Below the pieces are notes generated by a model. It saw only the letters and a list, made by a program, of their open reading frames with translations, was not told the DNA's origin and did no database searches. This document shows positions 10,392 through 20,894 of a DNA stretch of 64,000 nt, piece by piece. This DNA is from Leishmania infantum JPCM5 (Eukaryota > Euglenozoa > Kinetoplastea > Trypanosomatida > Trypanosomatidae). The stretch is taken from the NCBI RefSeq assembly GCF_000002875.2, contig NC_009420.2, positions 1,712,951 to 1,776,950 of the forward strand. Direction: 5' to 3'. Each line of letters begins with the position of its first letter. Within the stretch, counting starts at the first letter, position 1. The position numbers and the translations under genes are program-made.

Positions 10392-11219
10392 ATGGGCGCT
10401 GTCAAGTTTCAGCTTTACAAGACACTCGGTGTCCCCGTGGAAAGCTCTATCGAGGATATCGCGCGCTCATATCGGCGTCTCGCACTCAAGTACCACCCAG
10501 ACCGCAATCCAGAGGGCGTGGAAAAGTTCAAGAGTATCTCGAACGCCTATGCCGTTCTGTCTGACCCTGAGCGACGCGCGGCGTACGACCTGACAGGCTT
10601 TGTCTCGGATTCCGCAGAGTCACCGCACGCCATGTCAGATGAGGCGGCTCGCCAGCAGCGCTCTGTGGAGCTAGCGGATCAAGTGCGCAACTTCTTTGCC
10701 ACCTACGCTGGATCTGCAGAAGAGCAGGCGGACGTCGTGCGCGGCTACGAAAAGTGCAATGGAGACTTCAAAAAAATGGTGCGAGAGTATCTGCTCTTTG
10801 ACAACGGCGTCGAGGCGGAGGTGCAGCGGCTGCATCGTCTTGTGTCGACGCTGATCGAGGTGGGGAATCTATCGCCGACGCCGGCGTGGGAGTCAACGAG
10901 CACTCCGGAGGCTATCCTCAGGCTGGAGAAAGCCATGCATCGTGAGCGCCAGGAGGCGGAGAAGGTGTTGAAGGATATGGCCGGCAGCGGTACCGGTGCA
11001 TCAGGCGCCGCCGACGGCGACCTTAGCAGCCTTCAAGTTATGATTCGGCAGCGACAGCAGTCTTCATACGAGTCGATGCTGAGCCGCCTCGAGAACAAGT
11101 ACGTGACGAAGAGGAACAACGCACGAGAGTCGAGCAAGCGCACACGCGAGGCGGCACCGACCGCTCGCAAGGACGAACGTGCTTCCAAAAGGCACCGGAA
11201 AGCCTCTCATCACCGGTAA
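10392..11219 (+). CDS. J-domain protein, DNAJC9-like
   Basis: 275 residues from ATG 10392. An N-terminal J domain spans about residues 8-72, with the HPD triad at residues 35-37 (KYHPDRNP) and the usual helix IV region DPERRAAYD. After it come a helical segment containing VVRGYEKCNGDFKKMV, which resembles the region after the J domain in DNAJC9, and a basic C-terminal tail rich in Lys, Arg and Ser (SKRTREAAPTARKDERASKRHRK) suggesting nuclear localisation. DNAJC9 is a co-chaperone of Hsp70 that also binds histones H3-H4; that role here is inference. No Gly/Phe-rich or zinc-finger region and no signal peptide are present, so it is a type III J protein. Confidence 0.78.
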   Translation: MGAVKFQLYKTLGVPVESSIEDIARSYRRLALKYHPDRNPEGVEKFKSISNAYAVLSDPERRAAYDLTGFVSDSAESPHAMSDEAARQQRSVELADQVRNFFATYAGSAEEQADVVRGYEKCNGDFKKMVREYLLFDNGVEAEVQRLHRLVSTLIEVGNLSPTPAWESTSTPEAILRLEKAMHRERQEAEKVLKDMAGSGTGASGAADGDLSSLQVMIRQRQQSSYESMLSRLENKYVTKRNNARESSKRTREAAPTARKDERASKRHRKASHHR

Positions 11220-13043
11220 GAATGGCACATGCGCGTAAGAGGCGAGTGCTTCAGGCATCGATCCTGGTAATGTGGGTAGGCTCCCTCTCTGGACAGCTGT
11301 ACTCTTCTGTCTCTTGTGCTATTGTGGACGGTATCGCTCATGTCCAGACGCGTGTGGTCTTTCACCACATCTTCTGACGCTACCACCGAAGTTTCCTGTG
11401 TGGCTTCTTGGCCAATTCATCGCTGTCCTCTGAGCCGGGATGGCGGGCACATCATCGACACGATCCCGCGTTTGCTTCAGACCTCCCTACCCCGTTTTTT
11501 TTTGTTTTCGCTGTTGTTGTTGTCACCCTCTCCTTGTTTCAGACATAGAGAACGCAAAAAAAAAACGAAAGAAGGATCGGATTTGCCTCGCCGGCACCGT
11601 GGATCTCCTTGTCGACAGCGAACCCTCCGAGATGGTGTGCCGAACATCGCAAAGGGAGGCCAATGCGTTAAACCCCCGGCTGTAATAAGGAGGATTTTCT
11701 TCTGCTTTGACGTTGCAGCAGCTGGGCGGATCGTGAGTTGGTGGGGCGGGAGAAGCTGATCATCCCGGAGCCGCACCCCTCCCCTCCCTCTCATACCACC
11801 ATCAGCCTCCTTCCTTCACTTCCGCGCCGCCGCATGCCGGCGACGCCGCTTCGCCGTTCTATGACACGTGCATTCTGCCCATTGCACGTGGATGCGTCGT
11901 GACTTGATCACCATTACGTTGTCGTTGCACACCTCACTTCTGAGACTCTTTTTTACACTTCGGGTTTTGCTGTCTCTTCCTCTCTGCTGGCGTATTCGTC
12001 TGCACAAGGAGCTCATTCTCCACACACACACACACACACACACACAAGCACACACGCTACCTAGCTCCGTTATCCCAACGCCCCACTTGCTTCTGTGTAA
12101 CTCTAGGCTGGGTGGACATCGTCCAGCCGATTTGTTAGTAAAAGACCCCGTAGGCAGCGCTAGCATCTCCTCTTTTCAGGCGCCCCTTGGGCTCTGGTGT
12201 CTATCACGTTTCTAGACAAGACCTGCTGCTTGCGAGCGAGGAGAGGGCGGCTTTGGGGCACGCAGCCTGGCGTACACGGAAGTCGACGTTTTTTTTTTTG
12301 CCTGTCTTTTACGAGTGTACCGTGCTGGTAAACTCCGTGGTTTGTTTTTGCGAGAACAAATGCGCAAGATCGTGAGGTTGCACCGGCCCGCACGCATCTG
12401 CTGTTCGCTCGCACGTCTGAGCAAAGACGATCAAACTAACACAACAACACACGAAAGCTCGAAGTCAAGCAAGCAACAGCTACAAAAAAAAGCACTCACG
12501 GCACCCACGAAATAGACGTCGTATCTGTGTTCGTTCCTGCCACGGACCCTCGCACGCGCAGCCACTCCTTTCATGCGCATACACGACGCGCAACGACACT
12601 CGGGGACGTATACGCCTTTCTTTTCAGGCTTTTGTTTTTCGTCGTTTGTTGTATGTTTGCCTTCATTGATCGCATACAGGAACGAAGCGAACGCCCCCCC
12701 ACTTTCTCTTCGTTTGTACGTGTGCGTGTGTGCTTTTTGCTGGTGTTTTGTAACCCCGTTCTATTTCTCCCTGCATCTTTTTTTTTTTCGCTCGCTCTCT
12801 CTCTCTCTCTTTACACATATGCGGTCTGACGTGCATGTGTTTTTGCGTTACTACTCCTTCCCTTGACGGTTCTTCGGCACGACGCCGACGCCTCCCGCCC
12901 TCCCCTGCTCGCACGAGCTCATCGGCTCTTGTCGCACTTCTTCGCTTTGCTTCCACCGCCTCGATTAGGAGCGTTTATACATCTGTTTACGCATTCTTGT
13001 GTTTGCGGCGTACCTGAGGTCGTACACCGAGACTCGAACACTC
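11220..13043. other. Intergenic spacer
   Basis: 1.8 kb with no supported gene. It contains T runs at 11495-11504 and 12290-12299, an A run at 11556-11564, a CA repeat at about 12021-12046, an A-rich stretch at 12480-12495 and a long pyrimidine-rich block at 12690-12815 with T10 and CT repeats. The last block is a strong candidate trans-splicing signal for the transporter gene. Confidence 0.65.
12021..12046. repeat. (CA)n microsatellite
   Basis: About thirteen CA units in the spacer upstream of the amino acid transporter. Useful only as a polymorphic marker. Confidence 0.9.
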
Positions 13044-15413
13044 ATGCAATCTCTTGCAGCCCGCAGGTCGCTGCTTGTGCACGACGTTCGCGCGTCGCAG
13101 CGGCAGTCTTTCGCCGGTCGTATTAGCCACCGCGTCGCCTCCAGGCTCTCGCTCGCCGCTCCTCCTGTGGAGGCGCGCACCGGGACTGTGGCAGGCACCA
13201 TCATCAACACCCTCTGCAGCGTGATCGGCGCCGGGGTGCTGTCGCTGCCACTGGCGCTCTACTTCTCTTCCATTATAGTTGGGCTGGTTGTACTCCTCGT
13301 GTTCTCATCCTTTGCGGCCTTCAGCGTGTACTGCCTTGTCGTGGGCTGCGACGCCACCGGGCGGTACTCTATCACTGAGGTGATTGCCTTTGCCATCTAC
13401 CCACCGCAGCTGTGGGAGGAGTACCTGCGCAAGCAAGGGGCCGCCAAGGAGACGGCGCGAGAAGAAGAGCAGCATGTGGCACGGCAGCACCACATGCCAG
13501 CCTCCGCTTCGTCTGGGGTGCGCAGCAGCAGCCTAAACGGAGAAAGCGCCGTGACGGCTTCGCAGCAAACTGAAGAGGCGCCGACAAGCATGGATGCGAA
13601 GCAGCACAGTGATCCAGGGGAGGGCGTGGCGAGCGACGATGAAGGAAGCGAGGATACCCTTCCGTATCGTCACCGCCATGGCAGCCATCGATACGACCGC
13701 CGACGAGACGACGGCCACTCGTGCGCAGAAGCCTCACGAACGAAGGAATGCACAGAGCGCCATCCACACGCCTCTTTCCTCGCCCCTTCGGCGAGCACCA
13801 ACGCTCGACTGCGCGACGCGTACGCGCGAGAAGAGTGGCGCCGGCGTCGTTGCCGCCGCGTCATTACGGCACTTATGGAGCTCATCGTCTTCAGCAGCAA
13901 CTATGGCGCCCTCGTGATTTACTCCAAGGTGATCGCCGATTCCATGCCACCCGTTGTTTCGTACGCCACGCACACGGACGGCTTTCTAGTGTCCAAATAC
14001 TTCTGGCTCATTACTGGCGGCGTCGTATTTTTTGTGCTGAGCTGCTCACGTAACATGGAGGAGCTGAAGTGGTCTTCGCTGCTCGGCTTCCTGACGATTT
14101 TATACATTGTTGTCCTTATTCTCTACCGCTACCACACACAGAAGCGGTACGACTATCCGCACGTCGACCCGCGCAGCTATGGCACGGTACACTGGCTCCG
14201 CCTCTCAGTAGGCGTGCTGCAGACAATCTCGACGTTCGGGTTGGCCCTCAGCTACCACTACAACGTGCCGTACTTCTACAAGGAACTGCAGGACCGCCGA
14301 CCGTACTGCATGATGCAGTCCCTCGCGGTGGCCTTTCCCATCGTTGTCGTCTGTTATGCCGTCACCGGTGTCGTCGGCTACTTGACCTTTGGCACCGAGG
14401 TGGCGGCACCGAGGGTGGGCGGCAACATCGTCTCGAACTACCCAAAGAACGACCTCTTAATGAACATCGCTCGTCTCGGCCTCTTTGTTCACTTTGCGTG
14501 CGTGTTCCCTGTCCTGTCAATCTGCACGCGTCGCGGCCTGCATCGGCTAACCATGATTGCCCTGACGTGGGCAGATCAGTCAGCCCTGATGATGGAGGCT
14601 GCCAGGGCATCGGGAGCGCAGCTGACGGAGGGTGTGCGCGGGGCAGAAGTGAGCACAGCAGCCGTGTCCTCGCTGTCCCCAACTGCGGCCCCCACGAACG
14701 GCGCCGGCGTAGAGGACGGGGCTCACGTATGTGGTCACATCCCTGGCGAGACGTCTCCTCTGCTGCAGAGGCACGGCAGCCCCACGCCCGGCTACGAGGT
14801 GTTTGCGAACAGCTCGCCACCTCATCTCGCCAGTCTTGGCCAGCAATACAACGCCGAGTTACCGCTATCTGAGCGTCGGAACTCAGCTGCAGCTGACAGG
14901 CCGTGGGATGCTTTGTGCGCAGACGCCAGTGGGGCAGAACAGGTGCGCGCCTCGCAGCCCGGGTCGGAGCAGTTGGGCACCATCGACGTGGATCGCGACG
15001 TCGGCTCACCTGATCAGACGACGATGCTCGCCATTGTGATAGAGGCTGCCTTCCTAGTGATCACATCGGTGCTGATTGCTGCGACCGTGTCGGGCATCGA
15101 CTTTGTGATACACCTGATCGGAACCCTGTTCAGTACTTTTATTGTGATGGTGGCGCCTGGGATGGTGGGGTGGTGCGTGTTCTCACCAAGTGGCCCCTTT
15201 GGCTCTGCGTCGGCTGCCGTGGCCGCGTGCAGCGGCGGCGACGGAAAGTTCTCTGGCGCCCTTGTAAGCGATTTGTTGTCGCGCTTCCGGCTGATTCGAT
15301 TGAAGCAGCTCATGTGCCTCCTGAACGTTGTGCTGGGGATTTGCGTGACGTGCGTCGGCGTTGCGACACTCGTGTACGAGACATTCTGGGGAAAACCGAT
15401 ACCAGCGCTGTGA
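13044..15413 (+). CDS. Amino acid transporter, AAAP family
   Basis: 789 residues from ATG 13044. After a polar N terminus of about 48 residues the first membrane segment reads TIINTLCSVIGAGVLSLPLALYF, the typical AAAP/AVT start (N-x-x-x-x-x-G-x-G-x-L-x-L-P). About ten or eleven hydrophobic segments follow in all. Two long hydrophilic insertions interrupt the core, at roughly residues 125-270 (acidic, His- and Ser-rich) and 510-660 (Gly/Ala/Ser-rich). They make this protein far longer than the 450-500 residues usual for the family. Known Leishmania and Trypanosoma AAAP members carry amino acids or polyamines across the plasma membrane or acidic organelles; substrate and location cannot be read from sequence. 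The inserts are probably cytosolic or lumenal regulatory loops. Confidence 0.85.
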   Translation: MQSLAARRSLLVHDVRASQRQSFAGRISHRVASRLSLAAPPVEARTGTVAGTIINTLCSVIGAGVLSLPLALYFSSIIVGLVVLLVFSSFAAFSVYCLVVGCDATGRYSITEVIAFAIYPPQLWEEYLRKQGAAKETAREEEQHVARQHHMPASASSGVRSSSLNGESAVTASQQTEEAPTSMDAKQHSDPGEGVASDDEGSEDTLPYRHRHGSHRYDRRRDDGHSCAEASRTKECTERHPHASFLAPSASTNARLRDAYAREEWRRRRCRRVITALMELIVFSSNYGALVIYSKVIADSMPPVVSYATHTDGFLVSKYFWLITGGVVFFVLSCSRNMEELKWSSLLGFLTILYIVVLILYRYHTQKRYDYPHVDPRSYGTVHWLRLSVGVLQTISTFGLALSYHYNVPYFYKELQDRRPYCMMQSLAVAFPIVVVCYAVTGVVGYLTFGTEVAAPRVGGNIVSNYPKNDLLMNIARLGLFVHFACVFPVLSICTRRGLHRLTMIALTWADQSALMMEAARASGAQLTEGVRGAEVSTAAVSSLSPTAAPTNGAGVEDGAHVCGHIPGETSPLLQRHGSPTPGYEVFANSSPPHLASLGQQYNAELPLSERRNSAAADRPWDALCADASGAEQVRASQPGSEQLGTIDVDRDVGSPDQTTMLAIVIEAAFLVITSVLIAATVSGIDFVIHLIGTLFSTFIVMVAPGMVGWCVFSPSGPFGSASAAVAACSGGDGKFSGALVSDLLSRFRLIRLKQLMCLLNVVLGICVTCVGVATLVYETFWGKPIPAL

Positions 15414-16563
15414 GGCTGAGCCGCTCGGTGGTGGACACGGGATGAGGCGTGTGTGTGGGTGGTGGTGCACAGCAAAAACGAAGGGCAAGAGCAGACACAC
15501 GTGGGCAAAAACACATACGACAGAGGCCCTTGCGCTCTGTTTGGGGGAGGCGGGGGCGCACGGGTATCTCTACGCTGCTGCCTCCCTCACAGTGTGGCGG
15601 CTTGGCGGACGCGCCGCTCTCTGTTTTCGTTGCGTCCCCTTGCCTGCCGACCTCGGCAGAGTGCTAGGGCGCGTGCTCGTGTGCCTGTGTCTGCGCGCTG
15701 TCGGACGGCCCGTGCGTCCCTCTTTGTGTGCGCGCAAACTTACCTGCGGGCGTTTGTGTGTGCTCTCCTCCTCGCGGCGTGCTAGCGAGCTCTCTGTTTT
15801 CACCATGACGTCGCCTGCTGTACTCCTTTTCCTTTATCTGGAGACGGAGGGGTTATCGTTTCGATTACGAGCAATGCAAGTGCGAGCGGTACAAGAAGAG
15901 CTTCCGCTCCTCACTCGAAGGCCTGTGGCACAAAGGGAAGTCGATGCAGCAGCGCCGAGGCCAGATGTCTTCCTCTTCCTTTTTTTTTGGAGATGCATGT
16001 GAGAGGTGGGCGCAACCCACTCACATGCATGTATTATCTTGCGACTGTGCGCGTGCGGCTGCCCCATCCGGTGTGCTTTGTTCGCTTGCCAAGCGAGGTC
16101 GTCCCGACCACGAAACGGCCGAATATATGCGGTACAGGTAGGTTACGTGAACGCATCGGACGCGATCTGTCCTTGCATCTTGACCCCTTTTCATGCTTGA
16201 CCCTTCCCCCTGCCCCCTCGCGAGCATTGAGACTTTGGGGCTTTGCGCGGGCTTGACACACGGATACACACACACACACACATGCACACACGCATGCCCC
16301 ATCCGACCTGGAGCGTGCATCCACACATGCGCGGCAGAGAGACAGTTTTCCCGTTTCACGGACATTTGCGCTCTGTTCCCCACACACTGATATGCCCTTG
16401 TTCGCCCCTCTGGTCTTTGTCTGCAGTGTTGAGGAGTAGCGTGTCTGAGCCCCAAAAAACAACGCGCCCTTCTTGAGGAAGAACGAAAAAAAAAAAGAAC
16501 GTGGGCTCGCGTCGCTTTCCCTACCTTGCCTTAGACGACCGCATTTGACCCGCTCACACCATC
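15414..16563. other. Intergenic spacer
   Basis: 1.15 kb with no supported gene. It holds a T run at 15981-15989, a CA repeat at 16265-16282 and an A run at 16486-16495. C/T-rich DNA at 16195-16230 and 16500-16535 is the likely region of the splice acceptor for the next gene. Confidence 0.65.
16265..16282. repeat. (CA)n microsatellite
   Basis: About nine CA units, followed by further interrupted CA units to about 16290, in the spacer before the HemK-like gene. Confidence 0.85.
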
Positions 16564-18108
16564 ATGACGACTCTTCTGACGTGCTCCTCTGAGCAGAGGG
16601 TTGCACCGCTGTCACTTGCATCCATGCGGTGCAGGATGGCTGCGCTTCGCCGCGCCGCTTCTCAACCCAATGCGCTCCTTTTGCGCGCCCCCCTTTTTCG
16701 GCCAACCTCGTCGCTGATGATGAGTGTGCGTTGCCGTTCGGACTCTGGTTTTGCGAAGAGCCGTCCGGTAAAGTACGTGTCAACTGAAGCGCCGGAACTG
16801 CGGCGTGGTGGCTCGAGCGCCGAGGCGGGGTCTTACGAGACGGTCAACGGCGTTCTCTCGGCAGACTACGTTGGAGGGCTGAGTAACGTCACCGCGGAGA
16901 AGTTCCGCGGCATGCAGCCGGTCGGCACCTGGGAACGAGGCGATGGCGACGGAGAGAGCGACGAGACCGCGAACGGCTCCGTGGAGGTCATGGAGGTGGA
17001 CTTCACCTCCGACGAGAAGCTCAGCAAGCTGGAGAAGCTCTACCGCGGCGCACACAAGGGCGACAAGATTCTGTCCCCTCGTGAGCGCCAGCTCTTTTCC
17101 CGCATGATCTACGAAAAATTCTATAAGGTCGGAGTTCAGAGCGTCGTTGATCCCGCGATTTTATACCAGGCGTCGCTTGAGGTGCATTGGGTGGAGGAGT
17201 GGGCTGCTGGCCGCGCGCGCGCGGAGCGCTGGTCTGAAGAAGAAGCGCGACGCCAGGTGAAGCGGTCGCTCCTCGAGCGCGTCGATCTCCACAAGCCGCT
17301 CTCATACATTATCGGCTCGCAGCCGTTCTTCGGGTGCGATATCCACTGCGAGGCGCCGCTTCTGTGCCCTCGGCCCGAGACGGAGATGTGGACGCATTGG
17401 ATGGTGTACAAGCACCTGGCACGCGCGGAGCGCCGCACCTTTACCACCGGCTTCTCCCCTGCTGTGTCGCCGATCAGAATTCTCGACGTTTGCTGCGGCA
17501 CGGGCTGCATCGGGGTGGCGCTGGCGAAGCACCTGCCAAGCGCCGTCGTCACTGCCCTCGACATTCTTCCAGAGGCAGTACGGGTATCCAGAGAGAACGC
17601 GATGCGCAACGGAATTTCACCTGCGCGGTACTCGGCGATGGAGAGCGACATGTTCAGCTGCTTCCTCGAGGGGCAGGTGTCCGGGCAACCGGGTGACAGC
17701 GCCGACCTGAGCGAGGACCGCCCGTTTGGCACCGTGAAGGACGCATATGCTGGCACCTATGACGTAATCGTGTCCAACCCACCGTACGTGCTACCGGAGC
17801 AGTACGTCGGTCTGCCTTGCACCATCACTCATTGGGAGTCCAAGACGGCCCTCGTCGGTGATGACTACCGCGAATCCCGGCAGTACTTGTACTTCAAGGA
17901 GCTCTGTGTGCATGGGGCCAAGCTGCTGAAACCGCGTGCTCGGCGCAACGATATGCTTCGCGATGCGCCGAACATTGCGATCGAGGTCGGCCTGCAGGCG
18001 CACATGGTGGCGGACCTGATGGAAAAGAGCAAACTCTGGCGAGATGTCGAAGTTCATTTAGATTATGCCCAGCAGGAGCGCTGGATTACGGCGAACTCGT
18101 CACACTGA
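16564..18108 (+). CDS. HemK/PrmC-like N5-glutamine methyltransferase, probably mitochondrial
   Basis: 514 residues from ATG 16564. The first 60 residues are basic with Ala, Ser and Leu, compatible with a mitochondrial presequence. The S-adenosylmethionine-binding motif I is ILDVCCGTGCIGVALA (Asp308), and the substrate motif NPPY is at residues 405-408 (VIVSNPPYVLPEQ). This is the signature of enzymes that methylate the Gln of the GGQ loop in class I release factors. Upstream of the core, PLSYIIGSQPFFG and LCPRPETEMW match the family's N-terminal helical domain and the RPETE segment. The extra 150-200 residues at the N terminus are unusually long. Inference: it modifies the mitochondrial release factor. 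The NPPY motif is shared with other N-methyltransferases, but the RPETE block is specific. Confidence 0.85.
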   Translation: MTTLLTCSSEQRVAPLSLASMRCRMAALRRAASQPNALLLRAPLFRPTSSLMMSVRCRSDSGFAKSRPVKYVSTEAPELRRGGSSAEAGSYETVNGVLSADYVGGLSNVTAEKFRGMQPVGTWERGDGDGESDETANGSVEVMEVDFTSDEKLSKLEKLYRGAHKGDKILSPRERQLFSRMIYEKFYKVGVQSVVDPAILYQASLEVHWVEEWAAGRARAERWSEEEARRQVKRSLLERVDLHKPLSYIIGSQPFFGCDIHCEAPLLCPRPETEMWTHWMVYKHLARAERRTFTTGFSPAVSPIRILDVCCGTGCIGVALAKHLPSAVVTALDILPEAVRVSRENAMRNGISPARYSAMESDMFSCFLEGQVSGQPGDSADLSEDRPFGTVKDAYAGTYDVIVSNPPYVLPEQYVGLPCTITHWESKTALVGDDYRESRQYLYFKELCVHGAKLLKPRARRNDMLRDAPNIAIEVGLQAHMVADLMEKSKLWRDVEVHLDYAQQERWITANSSH

Positions 18109-19134
18109 AAAGAGCCCACAGCTCATTCGCCACCTGTGCGAGCGAGTTCTCTGGGATAATCTTCGGCAGATATCAGAGGACTCCTTTGCACTGAGGTGTG
18201 CTTGTTTGCTTCGACTTCTCAGTCATCGCCGCTGGCGGCGAAGAGACTTGGAGGCAGAGCACAAAAAACGCACGCGCGTCTCCTCGCCGTCGTTGTATAC
18301 AAGGGAGAAGATGAAAACAACAGCACACACAAAAGAAAACTGCTGCTAAAAGCATGACGGCTAGTCGCATTTTTTTTTTCGGTGCGCTCGTTGGTTGGGT
18401 GGTGGGTCGGGTGCACTTGCGTAATGCGTGTGTGCCCCCCTTCCCCCTCCTCCTCTTCTCCCCCTCCCCAGCGTGGACGACTGGAGTTTTCGTTGATGGG
18501 TTCATCTTCAGTGAGAGGCCTGTTTGATCATTCCCTTCCCTCTACTGGCCTTCTGAGCAACCCACTCATACCCTTCCGATGCCGAGCACGTACATACACC
18601 CCACAGAGAGCCCAAAGCGAGATTCGCTCAAGCAGCAGCGCTGTGGTTGTTGTTCGTACTCTCACATTGAGACGGGCGCACGTCGCTTGCCGTGTGCACA
18701 AGCGTGCCGGCGATTCTCTCTCTGCCCCCTCTCTTGTTCTTTTTTCTTCTCGCATCTCGTGCCTCTCGCTTTTCTCTATCACGTCTTGACAGAGTCGCTC
18801 AGGCCCCCAGCGATCCAGCCAGAAAAGAAGAAGCACACCCTCTGCACCCCAATAGAGGCGTACCCATACACACACCCAACATCAACCACGCACCACTAGA
18901 TCAACGCCAGTGCGCGCCTCTTTCTCCCACTCTGGCGTTCCAGAGTCGCACCGATAAGTTTTTGTTCTCCTTTCCAAGTCTGTCGGATTTCGCTTCTCGT
19001 TGCGCAAGGTCAGGAGTATCGCCTTTGCGGTGCGAGCATCCTTATCTTCGGGTTGTTGCCTTCTCGCACTGGACCGCCTGCTCTATCCCGTTTTCTCACT
19101 CTTCACCTCCAGCGGCCACGTCATAAAACCAGCC
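18109..19134. other. Intergenic spacer
   Basis: 1.0 kb without a supported gene. A T run lies at 18370-18379, C/T-rich DNA at 18430-18470 and 18715-18780. The frame that reads into the CFAP298 gene from 19000 lacks an ATG before 19135 and looks like untranslated sequence. Confidence 0.65.
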
Positions 19135-19938
19135 ATGGTACTTCTCGAGTGCAAGCGGCTTCCAAAGGAGGAGTACAGCAAGGACTATGACGCCTTCATC
19201 GCAAGCGTGCCATCCACCACGAACATCGGCGAAGCCACCGACGCCATTCAGAAGATGCAAAACACACGCGTCCGGCTCACGTGGATGATGGCGGCCGCGA
19301 AGCAGATGATCAAGGATTGCATGGTGGACGCGGAGAAGCAGCATTACCTCACCGGGCCGATCGGTGACACGGAGCGTTACCTTTCCCTAGAACGCACAGA
19401 AAGGCGTCAGTTGTGCGTACAGAGTGAGCTGGATGCTCTCGTGGAGGCGTTCAAGGGGGGCGTGATGATTCTGTTCCCAGCCGAGTGCAGCGGCAGCGAT
19501 GCCTGCCAGCGCCTGGCTGCTATTCTCGACAACGATACAGTGTCAGATGTAGAGAAGTCGAAGGCGCACCGCATTCTCAGCATGATTGACGACGGGGCCA
19601 CAAACGAAAACACCTTGTCTGGTCGGGCGGTGATGTGGTGGAGTGCCAAGCCGCTCGCGCGCGACTCCGACTTTGTGAAGTACATTGGAAAGAACGACAA
19701 GACGAAGATTACAGTGAAGCTGGCCGCCGAGGGTAGCGCGGCACCGCCTCGTGAGCCGGCGGTCGATGCCAAGGCCCAGGCGGAGCTGATGCAGCACTTT
19801 TACCGAAAGCAGGAAGAGATGAAGAAGCTGGTGGAGGACGAGGACATTTCGTTTGGCAACAGTGCTTGGGCCAACCCTCATGGTCTGAAGAACCAGCTGC
19901 AGGGCCTAGACTCCATCCACTACAAGGGTGCCTTCTAG
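19135..19938 (+). CDS. CFAP298: CFAP298 (C21orf59/Kurly) homologue
   Basis: 267 residues from ATG 19135 (MVLLECKRLPKEEY). The C-terminal 70 residues are diagnostic: AQAELMQHFYRKQEEMKKLVEDED, then SAWANPHGLKNQLQG, as in the DUF2870 region of animal CFAP298. An internal stretch LSGRAVMWWSAKPLARDSDF also fits. Length is close to the vertebrate protein (about 290). CFAP298 is a cytosolic protein needed for outer dynein arm assembly and motile cilia, so here it would serve the flagellum. No signal peptide or membrane segment is seen. Confidence 0.85.
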   Translation: MVLLECKRLPKEEYSKDYDAFIASVPSTTNIGEATDAIQKMQNTRVRLTWMMAAAKQMIKDCMVDAEKQHYLTGPIGDTERYLSLERTERRQLCVQSELDALVEAFKGGVMILFPAECSGSDACQRLAAILDNDTVSDVEKSKAHRILSMIDDGATNENTLSGRAVMWWSAKPLARDSDFVKYIGKNDKTKITVKLAAEGSAAPPREPAVDAKAQAELMQHFYRKQEEMKKLVEDEDISFGNSAWANPHGLKNQLQGLDSIHYKGAF

Positions 19939-20894
19939 GGATACTTCTTTACTGCCCTTGAGTGCGGAAGCCTTTCAAACAGCTATATCAGCTCGGCTTT
20001 GGCGACGTGAGCCGATGCGTGTGCGTTTCTGTCCGGCTCCGGGTGCATCACGAGGGTCATCTACACGCTGTGTCCCCCCTCCTCTCCTTTTTTTGTACAT
20101 ATTTGGTGCGTGTCTTGTGGCGCGAGACACCTTATGGCTGCGCTATGGCGCCACCCGCCATCATTTCTTCTTCGCCAGTCCCCCTTTCTATTTAACTCAG
20201 AAGACCCCTCCACCCAGTCCTTTTCTCTTCTCATCTCGTTGATGTGTGGCTCCGATAGACGTGGGCGGTGCCGACAACATGATTCACCAAACAAACCGCT
20301 GCGCTGGTCTTTCCAGGACCACTCCTTCCCACTTTTTTTTTCCGTTTTGGTGACTCCTGATCGACCATTGCGCAACTCCTCTCTCCTCCATGGTAGCCGG
20401 GCCGTCGCTCTGCCTCTCGCGCTACAGCAGAGGGATCATCGTGGTCGGTACTCATCAGCGCATGCAAAAGAAACGGTGCTTGGGCTTCTCACGGAGAGAT
20501 GTGGCTGAAATTGTGTAGGCCCACTGGCACATACCTGTGCTCCATGCAGGAGACCGCTAGTCACGTTTAGTGGTGGTGGTGGTAAGCTAACCTGTACAGA
20601 GTCGGCCGCAGAAGGTGCAGCCGAGCCTGCAGCGGATCGCTCCCTCTATGTAGTAGCTACTTCTTTCTCCCGCGTTCACGTACACCATGTCCCTCTCTCT
20701 CTTCTCTATCTCTTGATGTGCCTTTTTGTTCTGCTTTCGGTGCCCGACGCTCCGTTGCTGCTTGTCACGCACTGGCCGCATTTCTTGCGCACCATCTGCT
20801 GGCACCGGCCCCTCCCCCGCTCTTCTCCCGACCTCGTACTACGACGACATGCAAGAAGAGTAAGTGCACCCGTTGCGTACCTTTTGTGGCAATC
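19939..20894. other. Intergenic spacer
   Basis: 0.96 kb with no supported gene. T run at 20332-20342, C/T-rich DNA at 20160-20235 and 20690-20720, and a second pyrimidine block at 20808-20830 close to the eL18 start. A GGT repeat lies at 20571-20582. Confidence 0.65.
20808..20855 (+). promoter_or_regulatory. Candidate polypyrimidine tract and spliced-leader acceptor for eL18
   Basis: A C/T-rich block (20808-20830) is followed by the first AG at 20854-20855, giving a 5'UTR of about 39 bases before ATG 20895. Short leaders of this kind are usual for trypanosomatid ribosomal protein mRNAs. Confidence 0.35.
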
